Below are positions 1 through 8,349 of a stretch of 64,000 nucleotides of DNA, piece by piece. This stretch comes from Mariniflexile litorale (GTDB taxonomy: Bacteria; Bacteroidota; Bacteroidia; Flavobacteriales; Flavobacteriaceae). Within the stretch, counting starts at the first letter, position 1. Each line of letters begins with the position of its first letter. The translations under genes and the position numbers were made by a program. Below the pieces are notes generated by a model, which made no database searches, was not told where the DNA came from, and saw only the letters and a program-made list of their open reading frames with translations. The stretch is from contig NZ_CP155618.1 in assembly GCF_031128465.2 (NCBI RefSeq), positions 257,501 to 321,500 of the forward strand, written 5' to 3'.

Positions 1-38
1 TTTATCTTTTCTTAGCTCGTTTCCTTGCTAAGCGGGTG

Positions 39-69
39 CAAATATAAAACCCTTTTTTTAATCTCACAA
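39..69 (-). promoter_or_regulatory. Minus-strand promoter P1 (TTG-N20-TATATTTG)
   Basis: On the minus strand there is a TTG (67-69), a 20-bp spacer and TATATTTG (39-46), a perfect match to the Bacteroidota primary sigma consensus TTG/TAnnTTTG. The initially transcribed region at 11-32 is an inverted repeat, CTTAGC...GCTAAG, that could form a 5' hairpin. It is the promoter closest to the unseen downstream operon. Confidence 0.75.
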
Positions 70-178
70 TAGTTTTAAATATTTTTTTTTGAAAGTTTTT
101 TTTCAAACTCTAAATCTTAATATCTAACAACCTATTTAAGAACTTCGCTAACCAGACTGATGCCCTTTTTAGCGGCTG

Positions 179-209
179 CAAACCTACAACCCTTTTTTTA
201 ATTCTACAA
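179..209 (-). promoter_or_regulatory. Minus-strand promoter P2 (TTG-N20-TAGGTTTG)
   Basis: A minus-strand TTG at 207-209 is separated by 20 bp from TAGGTTTG at 179-186. The surrounding spacer, including an AAAAAAAGGGTT tract, is nearly the same as in P1, 140 bp away. This is the second member of a tandem promoter set. Confidence 0.72.
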
Positions 210-327
210 TAGTTTTTTGATATTTTTTTGATTTATTTTTTAAGCTAATTTAATTAACTAAAAACCAAAATATCTATACTTGTTTATGAACGTTTGCCTC
301 AACAACTAATGCCGTTTTTAGCGGCTG

Positions 328-357
328 CAAACATACCACCCTTTTCTTATTCTACAA
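328..357 (-). promoter_or_regulatory. Minus-strand promoter P3 (TTG-N19-TATGTTTG)
   Basis: A minus-strand TTG at 355-357 is followed after 19 bp by TATGTTTG at 328-335, 149 bp upstream of P2. The sequence just downstream (311-325) is an inverted repeat, GCCG-loop-CGGC, which repeats the promoter-then-hairpin pattern of P1. Confidence 0.72.
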
Positions 358-684
358 TGCCTTTTTTAACCTTTTTTTTATTTATTTTTTACTTTTTATT
401 CTAATGACTTGTTTTCAATTAGTTACATCTTAAAGTTTTTTGAAACACAAACCTATTTGTAACCAAAACTCAAAGAAGTTGTGCTTAGAGTGCCTTTTCT
501 AGAGACAAACCAATCTATAACTTTTATCCTTTTTTAGCCCTAAAAGGCCCAAAACAATATAAAAGAACTGGGTTATGCGAATATAGAACGGGCGTTTCTA
601 GAAAAAACTATTAGTATACATATATATAGTATATATCTGTTTGCACCCATTAAAGTATATCCTGGAGATACTTTTTAATAGCTG

Positions 685-713
685 CAAATAAAAAATTGTG
701 ACCAAATGCTCAA
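685..713 (-). promoter_or_regulatory. Possible degenerate fourth promoter P4
   Basis: The minus strand shows TTG (711-713), an 18-bp spacer and TTTATTTG (685-692), which matches the -7 element only in part. The downstream bases GCAGCTATTAAAAAG resemble those after P2 and P3, and an inverted repeat AAAGTAT/ATACTTT (652-658, 668-674) follows. It is 357 bp from P3, so it does not keep the spacing of the other three. Confidence 0.3.
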
Positions 714-914
714 ACTAAAGAAAAAAAAACTCATCAAAAAACTATAAAAAGAAATTCCAAACCAAACCAAAACGAATCGTGAAATCTCGATAAGGATAAT
801 TAGGTGATGAATAATATCTGTATCCCGTAAATGAAGAATTTAAATGTTCCGCTTTAAAAACATGTTACCCACTTAAATTGATTGGTTGCCATATTATAAA
901 AATAGCTCAAGTAA

Positions 915-1643
915 TTATTTATTTATAATATAATCTGTTTCCACTACTTGATTATAAACATCTTTACTAAACATATATAATCTTGAGGGCTTTTTAGATA
1001 CTCCCTTTTGTTTTTCTTCAAGTGGTACTATATAAGACTTACTTGAAACTTTTTTTCTAAAATTACGATTATCTAATTCTACATCTAATATAGATTCGAA
1101 GGCCATTTGTAGTTCATTGAGTGTGAATTTAATTGGCATAAAGTCAAATATTAAAGGGTCTGTAATAATTTTACCTTTAATATCCTCGTATGCGTCATTA
1201 ATAATTTGATGATGATCGAAGCCTAATTGCGGCAAGGATTTCAACTTAAACCATTTTAAAGAATCATCCATATCCAACAAATCCTTATTGGATGCTACAA
1301 TTAAATAATAAGCAACCGTTATGGTTCTTACTTTTGCTCCACGACTTCGCACCCATAACAAATCTTTATCCGATTTAATTCTAGCTGCATTTCCATAGGT
1401 TCTAAATTGATTCTTATTTAAATGGTCTTCACCTGTTAATTCTTTAAAAACCCTGTTGGCTGTTTCACCTAAATTATTACTTTTTAGCACATAATGTCCT
1501 GGTAGAACCCAATCATCAATCACTGGTGAATTTTCGTCATACAAATTTAAAGCACGTTTTCTTAATAAAACCTTAAGCGTATTTTCTTCTAACCTTAAAA
1601 CCACACAGTCTACTGATAAATTATCTATTTTTCTAAAATCCAT
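915..1643 (-). CDS. NUDIX-domain winged-helix sugar-responsive regulator
   Basis: The protein is about 242 residues. Its N-terminal NUDIX fold reads VDCVVLRLEENTLKVLLRKR and is followed by WVLPGHYV; the C-terminal part resembles the winged helix of NrtR/AraR-type regulators. The catalytic NUDIX box is degenerate: the region GETANRVFKELTG lacks the REXXEE core, so it probably senses a ligand rather than hydrolysing one. I place the start at the ATG at 1643. The longer reading frame would begin with a TTG at 1676 that lies inside a -7 promoter element. Related Bacteroidota proteins repress sugar catabolic operons. The adjoining mannitol genes and the palindrome in front of both transcription units suggest it controls them and itself. 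The family is fairly sure; the ligand is inferred. Confidence 0.8.
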   Translation of the reverse strand: MDFRKIDNLSVDCVVLRLEENTLKVLLRKRALNLYDENSPVIDDWVLPGHYVLKSNNLGETANRVFKELTGEDHLNKNQFRTYGNAARIKSDKDLLWVRSRGAKVRTITVAYYLIVASNKDLLDMDDSLKWFKLKSLPQLGFDHHQIINDAYEDIKGKIITDPLIFDFMPIKFTLNELQMAFESILDVELDNRNFRKKVSSKSYIVPLEEKQKGVSKKPSRLYMFSKDVYNQVVETDYIINK

Positions 1644-1650
1644 ATCAAAT

Positions 1651-1681
1651 AAAACGTTAAATTTACGCTTTAACAAATTTA
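1651..1681 (-). promoter_or_regulatory. Promoter -7 element with degenerate operator of the NUDIX regulator
   Basis: The minus strand has TAAATTTG at 1674-1681, a match to TAnnTTTG. Two bases downstream, 1651-1671, is a palindrome-like site: on the plus strand AAAACGT, seven bases, then ACGCTTT. It matches 11 of 14 arm positions of the perfect sites at 10399-10419 and 10551-10571. Its position over the likely transcription start fits repression, here autoregulation. A clear -33 TTG was not found. Confidence 0.5.
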
Positions 1682-1799
1682 AACAATCTCTTATTACTAA
1701 TAATGTTTTTTAAAAGGTATTGTTTTCTTATTTGTAAGACACATTACATTATAATCTGCATTTTAATAAAATAATAAAAACGCTTAATTAATAGTTATT

Positions 1800-3296
1800 A
1801 TGATGAAGTCTTATCAACTTAACATGGAAAATTTAAAACTATTACCTGAAACTGTTTTAAAACCATCGTTTGATAGAGACAAAATTAAAGCGAGTATTTT
1901 ACATATTGGCGTAAGTAATTTTCATAGATCGCATCAAGCATATTACACCCACGATCTTATTGATAAATTTAATGAACTAAATTATGGGATTTGCGGTGTT
2001 GATTTATTCGATTCTGATCGAAAGATTTATAATATTCTAAAAGATCAAGATGGCCTTTACACACTTTACACAAAAGAACCAAATGGTCCCCATAGAGCTA
2101 AGATAATCGGTTCAATAATAGAGTATTTTTTTGGTCCCGAGAATCCATTGGCAGTTATAGAAAAAATGGCAAGTCCTGATATTGAAATTATTTCGCTTAC
2201 AATTGCTGAAGACGAGTATCATTTAAATGGAATTACAGGAGTATTTGACATGAATCATCCTGTAGCGAACGAGGAAACCAAAAATCCTTTTAAACCTAAA
2301 ACTGTTTTTGGATACTTAACACAAGCCTTTAAATTAAGAAAATTAAGAAATTTACCTGGGTGCACTATTCTTTCTTGTGATAACATGAAATCTAATGGAG
2401 AGACCATGAAACACTTATTATTAGACTATGTTAGCAAAACAGAACCTGGACTTTTAGATTGGATTTCTGAAAACACTACGTTTCCGAACAGCATGGTTGA
2501 TAGAATTACAACCATAACAGATTTTGATGATATTGATACATTAAAACAAGATTTTCTTATAGAAGACCAATGGCCCGTAGTTTGCGAATCATTTTCTCAA
2601 TGGGTTATTGAGGATAAATTTCTACATAAAAGACCTTCTTGGGAAAAAGTAGGTGTTCAATTTACACAAAACATTGAGCCTTACGAAAACATGAAATTAC
2701 GTTTACTAAATGCTGGTCACACTATTTTAGGAATATTAGGTACTATGTGTGGTTATAAAACCGTTTATGAAGCTGCTGTTGATAAAGATTTCATGATTTT
2801 CTTAAAATGTTTTATAGATGAAGAAGTACTTCCAACTCTTAAGGAATCCAATCAAACAAGTGTAAAGAGCTATAAAAAAATGTTAGTATCTCGATTTCAA
2901 AATCAACATATAAATGATAGACTATCGCGTATATGTCAAGAAAGCTCCGTGAAAATTCCTCTTTTTATTTTACCTACTATAAAAGATCAACTACAAAGTG
3001 ACAAGAAGATAAAAAGAGCTGCTTTTATAATTGCTGCTTGGTGCAAATATAATGATGGTATTGACGACTTTAAAATTCCATACAAAATTACAGATAGTAT
3101 AAGTGGCACATTAATTCGTAATGCTACATTATCTCACCAGAATCCCATTAAGTTTTTAGAGATTGAGTCTGTTTTTGGAGACTTAAGTAATAATAAAATT
3201 TTCACCGATAGCTATGAAGAATCTCTTTCTTTATTAAGAAGTAACAACATTAAAGCTTGTATTCAAAAAATGAATACAAGTTTAGCACACAAGTAA
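1800..3296 (+). CDS. Diverged mannitol-dehydrogenase-family protein
   Basis: This 498-residue protein belongs to the long-chain polyol dehydrogenase family (mannitol 2-dehydrogenase, mannonate oxidoreductase) and is a clear paralogue of the protein encoded at 4322-5806. The C-terminal catalytic region is kept, with KLRLLNAGHTILG carrying the expected Lys, Asn and His. The N-terminal nucleotide-binding loop, however, reads GVSNFHRSHQA where the paralogue has GIGGFHRAHEA, and TIAEDEY replaces TITEGGY. Loss of these glycines suggests altered cofactor binding, another substrate, or loss of activity. It is divergent from the NUDIX regulator gene and convergent with the fructokinase gene. Codons 1 and 2 are both ATG, so the start could be 1800 or 1803. 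The family call is firm; the function is open. Confidence 0.8.
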   Translation: MMKSYQLNMENLKLLPETVLKPSFDRDKIKASILHIGVSNFHRSHQAYYTHDLIDKFNELNYGICGVDLFDSDRKIYNILKDQDGLYTLYTKEPNGPHRAKIIGSIIEYFFGPENPLAVIEKMASPDIEIISLTIAEDEYHLNGITGVFDMNHPVANEETKNPFKPKTVFGYLTQAFKLRKLRNLPGCTILSCDNMKSNGETMKHLLLDYVSKTEPGLLDWISENTTFPNSMVDRITTITDFDDIDTLKQDFLIEDQWPVVCESFSQWVIEDKFLHKRPSWEKVGVQFTQNIEPYENMKLRLLNAGHTILGILGTMCGYKTVYEAAVDKDFMIFLKCFIDEEVLPTLKESNQTSVKSYKKMLVSRFQNQHINDRLSRICQESSVKIPLFILPTIKDQLQSDKKIKRAAFIIAAWCKYNDGIDDFKIPYKITDSISGTLIRNATLSHQNPIKFLEIESVFGDLSNNKIFTDSYEESLSLLRSNNIKACIQKMNTSLAHK

Positions 3297-3329
3297 AGCT
3301 TGCTCTTTTTTAAATTTTAAGGCATTAAT

Positions 3330-3366
3330 AAAAAAAAAGGCTTCACAATATAATTGCGAAACCTTT
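3330..3366 (-). terminator. Terminator of the mannitol operon
   Basis: An imperfect hairpin pairs AAAGG, TTC and CAAT (3336-3349) with ATTG, GAA and CCTTT (3353-3366). On the minus strand it runs straight into a T tract from the A-run at 3331-3338. It sits between the convergent ends of the dehydrogenase paralogue and the fructokinase gene. Confidence 0.55.
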
Positions 3367-3423
3367 CAACATAATTAGTCACTAAACTAAAAACAAAATT
3401 TTCTATACTTATTATAAGATTTA

Positions 3424-4310
3424 TTAATTTTCCCCAACCATAGTTGCAATATCTTTATCTGTTATTTGAGGGTTTGCTTCTTCTCTACCAGCTACTAAAG
3501 CCCCAACTGCGCATGCAAAATCAATTGCAATTTGAGGAGAAACCTCTTTTAATAGTTTATCTATTAAAGATGCCAAAAAGGAATCGCCCGCCCCAACTGT
3601 ATCTTTTACCACAATCTGATAACCACTATTATAATAAAATGTGTCTTTATAATATAAAATGGCTCCATACCTACCTTTAGTAACACAAATAGTTTTTGTA
3701 TTTGTTTTTTCAGAAATAAAACGAATATTCTGTTCTAAAGACTGGGAGCTTGAATTTAAATATTTAGCTATTTCAAAAATCTCTTCATCATTAAATTTTA
3801 TAAAGTCCGCCTGATTCATCAAATACACAAGAATATCTTTAGTATAATAAGGTGCTCTTAAATTCACATCAAAGATTTTAAACTTGGCTATGGGCAAAAG
3901 TTTATATAATGTGCTTCTAGATCCATCATCACGGGTTACTAAACTTCCAAAAATAAAAGCATCAGATGATTTCACCAGCGACTTTGCTACTTGTGTTAAT
4001 TCAATTTTATCCCAAGCACTAGGATATTTTATATCATAAGTAGCACACATCCTTTATCATTAAGCATCACCGTAACGTTTCCTGTTTCATATATTGAATC
4101 TACCTGTACACCTTGGATATTTATATTGTTTGATTTCAAAAAACCGATAAGTATCTCTCCTTTTTCATCAGCACCAATTCTACTAATTATTGAAACATCA
4201 TTATCAAGTGATTTTAATCGTATCGCCACATTTAAAGGTGCTCCACCAATTTTTTCATGAGTAGGAAATACATCCCATAAAACTTCTCCAAAACAAGTTA
4301 TTTTTATCAT
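3424..4310 (-). pseudogene. scrK: Fructokinase (PfkB family), frameshifted
   Basis: Two overlapping frames together encode one PfkB carbohydrate kinase. The first (4029-4310) starts MIKITCFGEVLWDVFP and holds the N-terminal signature KIGGAPLNVA. The second (3424-4050) holds the C-terminal signature KDTVGAGDSF with the catalytic Asp. The frames meet at a CACACA run (4044-4049). Removing one CA pair restores DKGCATYDIKYP and a continuous protein of about 294 residues, the usual length of bacterial fructokinases, which phosphorylate fructose to fructose 6-phosphate. As written, the first frame stops after 93 residues, without the active site. It lies 11 bp after the mannitol dehydrogenase gene and is the last gene of the operon. 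It could be a real recent mutation or a sequencing error. Confidence 0.85.
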
Positions 4311-4321
4311 AATAAATTATT

Positions 4322-5806
4322 TTAAAATTTACTATTCAAATCGATAAGACATTTTTTAACTCCAAATTGCATGATATTTTGGTATGATTTTGTGAAGACT
4401 TCTACAAATGATTCTGAGTCTGCCAAACTTCCGAATATAGATTCTATATCTAAAAATGCTTTTGGATTTGATTTAGCAGCTACTGCTTTTTCATGCAACA
4501 CAGCTTTCACCGCATCTTTTATTGGAATTTTAGTACCATTTTCATCAACTCCTAAACTATATATGGCCCAAGATGCTATTACAAAGGCTGCTAATTCTAT
4601 AGATCCACCATCCTTTAGCTGACTTTGAACTGTAGGAAGCATGAATTTGGGAATCTTAGCGGAACTTTCTGAGCAAATACGATCTACTTGATCTTTAATA
4701 TAAATATTTCCAAATCTTTGAAGTAATGACTTTTTATACTCATTGAGATCTACACCTTCGAGGTCTCCCAATGTTGGAATCACTTCTTGCTCCATATAAG
4801 CCTCTAAAAAAGCACTAACCACTGTATCATTGACAACTTCGTCTATAGTAGAGTATCCTATTAAAGTACCCAATATACCTAAAACAGAATGCCCTGCATT
4901 TAGTAAACTTAGTTTCATTTTTTCATAAGGCACCACATCTTCAACAAATTGAGCCCCCACTTTTTCCCAAGCAGGTCTACCCGCTATAAAATCATCCTCA
5001 ATAACCCATTGTTTAAATGGCTCACAAACAACTGGCCACGCATCTTCAATACCCGATGTTTCTTTTAATGCTGCCATATCTGCAGATACTGTAGCAGGTG
5101 TAATTCTATCTACCATACTATTTGGAAAAGATACATGAGACTCTATCCAAGAAACTAATTCTGGCTCAGCATGTTTTACATAACTAAGCAGCATTTTTTT
5201 AGTAACATGTCCGTTACCCTGAATATTATCACAAGATTGAATGGTACAACCAGAAACATTATTCTCTTTTCTTAACTTTAAACCTTGAGTTAAGTATCCA
5301 AATACGGTTTTAGGATCATTTGGGTTTTTTAAATCTTTTTGAATTGATGGATTCTCTATTTCAAATTCTCCAGTGGCTTCATTATAATTATAACCACCTT
5401 CAGTAATCGTTAATGTAATTATTTTAATTTCTGGGTTGGCTATTCTTTCAATAACCGCTATGGGATTTTCTGGAGCGAACAAATAATCAACTATAGAACC
5501 AATAATTGTTTTTGTTAAAGTTCCATCTAATTCTTTTACTATCAAAGTATACAACCCATTTTGATCTTTAAGCGTTTGATAAATTCTTTGATCAAAACTC
5601 AACAATGCGACGCCACAGATACCCCAATTAGAATTGGAGTTCTTATTAAGTAACTCATCTGTATAAAAAGCTTCATGTGCTCTATGAAAACCACCTATTC
5701 CAATATGTAGAATACCTGCTTTCACGTTCGTTCTATCATATGTTGGTACTGAAACCCTCTCTTTCAACAGAGATAGGTTTTTACTATTCACCTTATAATA
5801 ATCCAT
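4322..5806 (-). CDS. Mannitol 2-dehydrogenase
   Basis: This 494-residue long-chain polyol dehydrogenase probably oxidises D-mannitol to D-fructose with NAD in the cytoplasm. The N-terminal Rossmann loop GIGGFHRAHEAFY, the TITEGGYNYN stretch, SCDNIQGNG, FPNSMVDRITP and the catalytic segment KMKLSLLNAGHS (Lys, Asn, His) are all intact. It sits between the ABC permease gene (11-bp gap) and the fructokinase gene, and this order argues for mannitol rather than mannonate as substrate. Comparable dehydrogenase-plus-fructokinase-plus-ABC clusters are, as I recall, known from marine flavobacteria such as Zobellia. The substrate assignment is inferred from family and context; another polyol such as sorbitol or arabitol is possible. 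Confidence 0.85.
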   Translation of the reverse strand: MDYYKVNSKNLSLLKERVSVPTYDRTNVKAGILHIGIGGFHRAHEAFYTDELLNKNSNSNWGICGVALLSFDQRIYQTLKDQNGLYTLIVKELDGTLTKTIIGSIVDYLFAPENPIAVIERIANPEIKIITLTITEGGYNYNEATGEFEIENPSIQKDLKNPNDPKTVFGYLTQGLKLRKENNVSGCTIQSCDNIQGNGHVTKKMLLSYVKHAEPELVSWIESHVSFPNSMVDRITPATVSADMAALKETSGIEDAWPVVCEPFKQWVIEDDFIAGRPAWEKVGAQFVEDVVPYEKMKLSLLNAGHSVLGILGTLIGYSTIDEVVNDTVVSAFLEAYMEQEVIPTLGDLEGVDLNEYKKSLLQRFGNIYIKDQVDRICSESSAKIPKFMLPTVQSQLKDGGSIELAAFVIASWAIYSLGVDENGTKIPIKDAVKAVLHEKAVAAKSNPKAFLDIESIFGSLADSESFVEVFTKSYQNIMQFGVKKCLIDLNSKF

Positions 5807-5817
5807 TGTTATATTCT

Positions 5818-6786
5818 TTATTTATCTTCAAATCTTTGGAGTAAAACTGCAAACACAATGATAGCTCCCTTAACTACTTGTTGTGGATAAGAAGGCACAT
5901 TTAAAAGGTTTAAAATATTCCCTATTAACCCTAAAATAAGAACCCCCATTAAGGTATTAACAGCTGAACCTTTCCCTCCATTTAAACTCGCACCGCCAAT
6001 AACTACTGCTGCAATAGCATCTAATTCCCAAGCCATCCCCATATTAGGAGAGCCTAAATTGGTTCTTGATGCAACAATAATAGCTGCTGTTGCTGCTAAA
6101 GCACCCGATATGGCATAGACCAAAAACTTATACTTATTAACTTTTATTCCAGACAAGCGAGACGCTTCTTCGTTACTACCAATAGCTATAATTAACCTTC
6201 CAAACACATTATAATGAAGTAACACTTGAGCTATTATTACAATAATGATGAATATAATTGCGATGTTAGGAATACCTAAAAATGAATTATTTGCAAAGTT
6301 TGCCATAAATTCACCTCCTGGTGTTTTAAATGTAATTGGAGATCCTTTCGAATAGATAAAACCTAATCCTCTAGCAATCGTCATAAGTGCAAGTGTCGCA
6401 ATAAATGGTGCCATTTTTTGATAAGCTACCAAATATCCAGAAATACTTCCTAATAAGAAACCAATAACGAGGGTAAGTGATATTGCTAACGGCAACACCA
6501 CTATATTAATCAGGATTGCAAATACAACCGCTAATAAAGCGACTAAAGAGCCAACCGACAAATCGATACCCCCTGTTAATATGACTATGAGCATACCAAT
6601 ACTAATAATACCAATACCTGAAACTTGCTTTAATAAGTTGGACAGGTTTATGGATGTGAAAAACACATCGGAGATCATTGCTGAAAAAACTACAAGCAAT
6701 ACAAAAATGAAGATTGTATTATATTTTATTAAAAATTTAAGAACCCCACTAGGGCTGCTTAATTGATTTTTTAGAGTTAGTGACAT
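5818..6786 (-). CDS. RbsC-type sugar ABC transporter permease
   Basis: This 322-residue inner-membrane protein has about eight to ten hydrophobic segments and the BPD_transp_2 family signature LTGGIDLSVGSLVAL near residue 70. It also has the conserved GKGSAVNTLMGVLILGLIGN stretch near the C-terminus. It would form the channel of a carbohydrate uptake (CUT2) importer together with the ATPase encoded 28 bp upstream at 6815-8332 and the binding lipoprotein at 8350-9414. The next gene encodes mannitol dehydrogenase, so the likely cargo is mannitol or a related polyol. Its length is typical for RbsC. Only the substrate is inferred. Confidence 0.88.
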   Translation of the reverse strand: MSLTLKNQLSSPSGVLKFLIKYNTIFIFVLLVVFSAMISDVFFTSINLSNLLKQVSGIGIISIGMLIVILTGGIDLSVGSLVALLAVVFAILINIVVLPLAISLTLVIGFLLGSISGYLVAYQKMAPFIATLALMTIARGLGFIYSKGSPITFKTPGGEFMANFANNSFLGIPNIAIIFIIIVIIAQVLLHYNVFGRLIIAIGSNEEASRLSGIKVNKYKFLVYAISGALAATAAIIVASRTNLGSPNMGMAWELDAIAAVVIGGASLNGGKGSAVNTLMGVLILGLIGNILNLLNVPSYPQQVVKGAIIVFAVLLQRFEDK

Positions 6787-6814
6787 ATTTTTATAATTTA
6801 GTTAGTGAGACTTT

Positions 6815-8332
6815 TTATGATTTTAAATGTTTTCCAATGGAATATCTTAGAATATTCTCTTCTGAAAATTTCTCTTTAGGTAATTCTCCAAAAATGGTCC
6901 CTTTATGCATAACAAGAATTCGGTCTGATATTCCCATAATTTCAGGCATATCTGATGAAATAACAATCACTCCTACACCCTTTTTTGCCACTTCATTAAT
7001 AAGATTATAAATTTCAACTTTAGCACCTACATCAACACCTCGTGTTGGCTCGTCGATAATAATGACTTTGCTATCAATACTCAACCATTTGGCTAAAGCC
7101 ACTTTTTGTTGATTACCACCGCTCAGGTTCTTTACAATAACTTTTCCGCTAGGGGTTTTAATGCTTAATTTATCTATCAAACCAACAACATTAGCCGTTT
7201 CTTTATCAGAAAATATAAAACCGAATTTGTTTGAAATAGGTTTAAAATTGGTAATACTGATGTTTCGACCAATTGATAAAGGCAAAAACACACCTTCTTC
7301 TTTTCTATCTTCAGACACAAAACCAATAGCATGTTTTACTGCATTCGCTGGACACGAAATATTTAAATCAATTCCTGCGATACTTATTACACCCGATTTC
7401 TTTTTATCTGCCCCGAAAATTAATTTTGCTGTTTCCGTTCTTCCACTACCACCTAAGCCAGCTATTCCCAACACTTCTCCTGCTTTTACTGAGAAAGACA
7501 CATCATGTACCAAGTTGTCTTTGGCTGTTAAATTTCTAACAGAAAAAATAGGTTTCTCACTTATCTCCACATGTCTTGGTGGGTATAAATCCTTAAGTTC
7601 TCTACCAATCATCAACTTTATAACCTCGTCGGTATTAGTTTCAGAAACCACCCTACTTCCTGTATCAACACCATCTTTAAGAACTGTAACAGTATCGGCT
7701 ATTTTAAATATTTCCTCTAAATGATGTGAGATATAAATAATTGAGACACCTTCTTTTTTTAGTCTTAATAAATTGTCAAATAACTTTTGCGTATCTGTAG
7801 GATCAAAAACTGTTGTCGGTTCATCTAAAACTAGAATTTTAGTGTCTTCAGATAAAGCTTTAGCTATTTCTACCACTTGCTTTTGAACAATACTTAAATC
7901 TCTAACTCTAGCTGCTGGATTAATATCAAAACCTAACGATTTAATTAATTCGCCAGCATCTTTTGTTATTTTTTTCCAATTCATCCAAAATTTATTGGCA
8001 CCTAGTTTGTGTAAATAAATATTTTCGGCTACTGACAAATCATTTACCAATGATAATTCTTGGTACACAACACTAATTCCTAATAATTGGCCTTCGTGCG
8101 TATTTTTGGGGTTAATTTCTTCCCCATTTAATACAACCTGTCCACTATCTTTTTGATGTACACCACTTAAAATTTTCATAAGTGTTGATTTCCCTGCACC
8201 ATTCTCTCCAATTAAAGCATGTATTTCGCCATGTTTAACCTTTAAATTAACATCTTGAAGGACCGATACTATACCAAAACTTTTTGATATTCCATTCATT
8301 TCAAGTCTGTATTCACTTTCTGAATTATTCAT
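6815..8332 (-). CDS. RbsA-type sugar ABC transporter ATP-binding protein
   Basis: The 505-residue protein holds two fused ABC domains, as in RbsA, MglA and XylG. The first has Walker A GENGAGKST at residues 42-50 and Walker B ILVLDEPTTVFD. The second has the usual degenerate Walker A (GLGGSGRTE, near residue 290), a full LSGGNQQK signature and IIIDEPTRGVD. It powers sugar import with the permease encoded at 5818-6786. The gene is 17 bp downstream of the binding-protein gene in the same minus-strand operon. Length and motifs are normal, so it should be functional. Cargo is inferred from the neighbouring mannitol catabolic genes. Confidence 0.92.
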   Translation of the reverse strand: MNNSESEYRLEMNGISKSFGIVSVLQDVNLKVKHGEIHALIGENGAGKSTLMKILSGVHQKDSGQVVLNGEEINPKNTHEGQLLGISVVYQELSLVNDLSVAENIYLHKLGANKFWMNWKKITKDAGELIKSLGFDINPAARVRDLSIVQKQVVEIAKALSEDTKILVLDEPTTVFDPTDTQKLFDNLLRLKKEGVSIIYISHHLEEIFKIADTVTVLKDGVDTGSRVVSETNTDEVIKLMIGRELKDLYPPRHVEISEKPIFSVRNLTAKDNLVHDVSFSVKAGEVLGIAGLGGSGRTETAKLIFGADKKKSGVISIAGIDLNISCPANAVKHAIGFVSEDRKEEGVFLPLSIGRNISITNFKPISNKFGFIFSDKETANVVGLIDKLSIKTPSGKVIVKNLSGGNQQKVALAKWLSIDSKVIIIDEPTRGVDVGAKVEIYNLINEVAKKGVGVIVISSDMPEIMGISDRILVMHKGTIFGELPKEKFSEENILRYSIGKHLKS

Positions 8333-8349
8333 ATCAATCGTTTTAAAGG

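Larger units (their letters stand above)
1..914. other. Gene-free AT-rich region with tandem minus-strand promoters
   Basis: I see no credible coding region here. The left 360 bases contain three related blocks of about 140-150 bp, each with a C/T-rich tract, a TTTGCA-type promoter and a short inverted repeat just downstream. Bases 400-914 are AT-rich and hold a possible fourth degenerate block near 652-713, plus an AT palindrome around 615-633 (TATAC, AT-rich loop, GTATA). The layout resembles the stacked promoters in front of a stable-RNA operon that would lie beyond the left edge on the minus strand. Confidence 0.6.

Noticed and set aside
1644-1676. TTG start of the NUDIX regulator at 1676
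   Set aside because: The TTG is part of the TAAATTTG promoter element and the extra residues overlap the operator-like palindrome; the ATG at 1643 is more credible.
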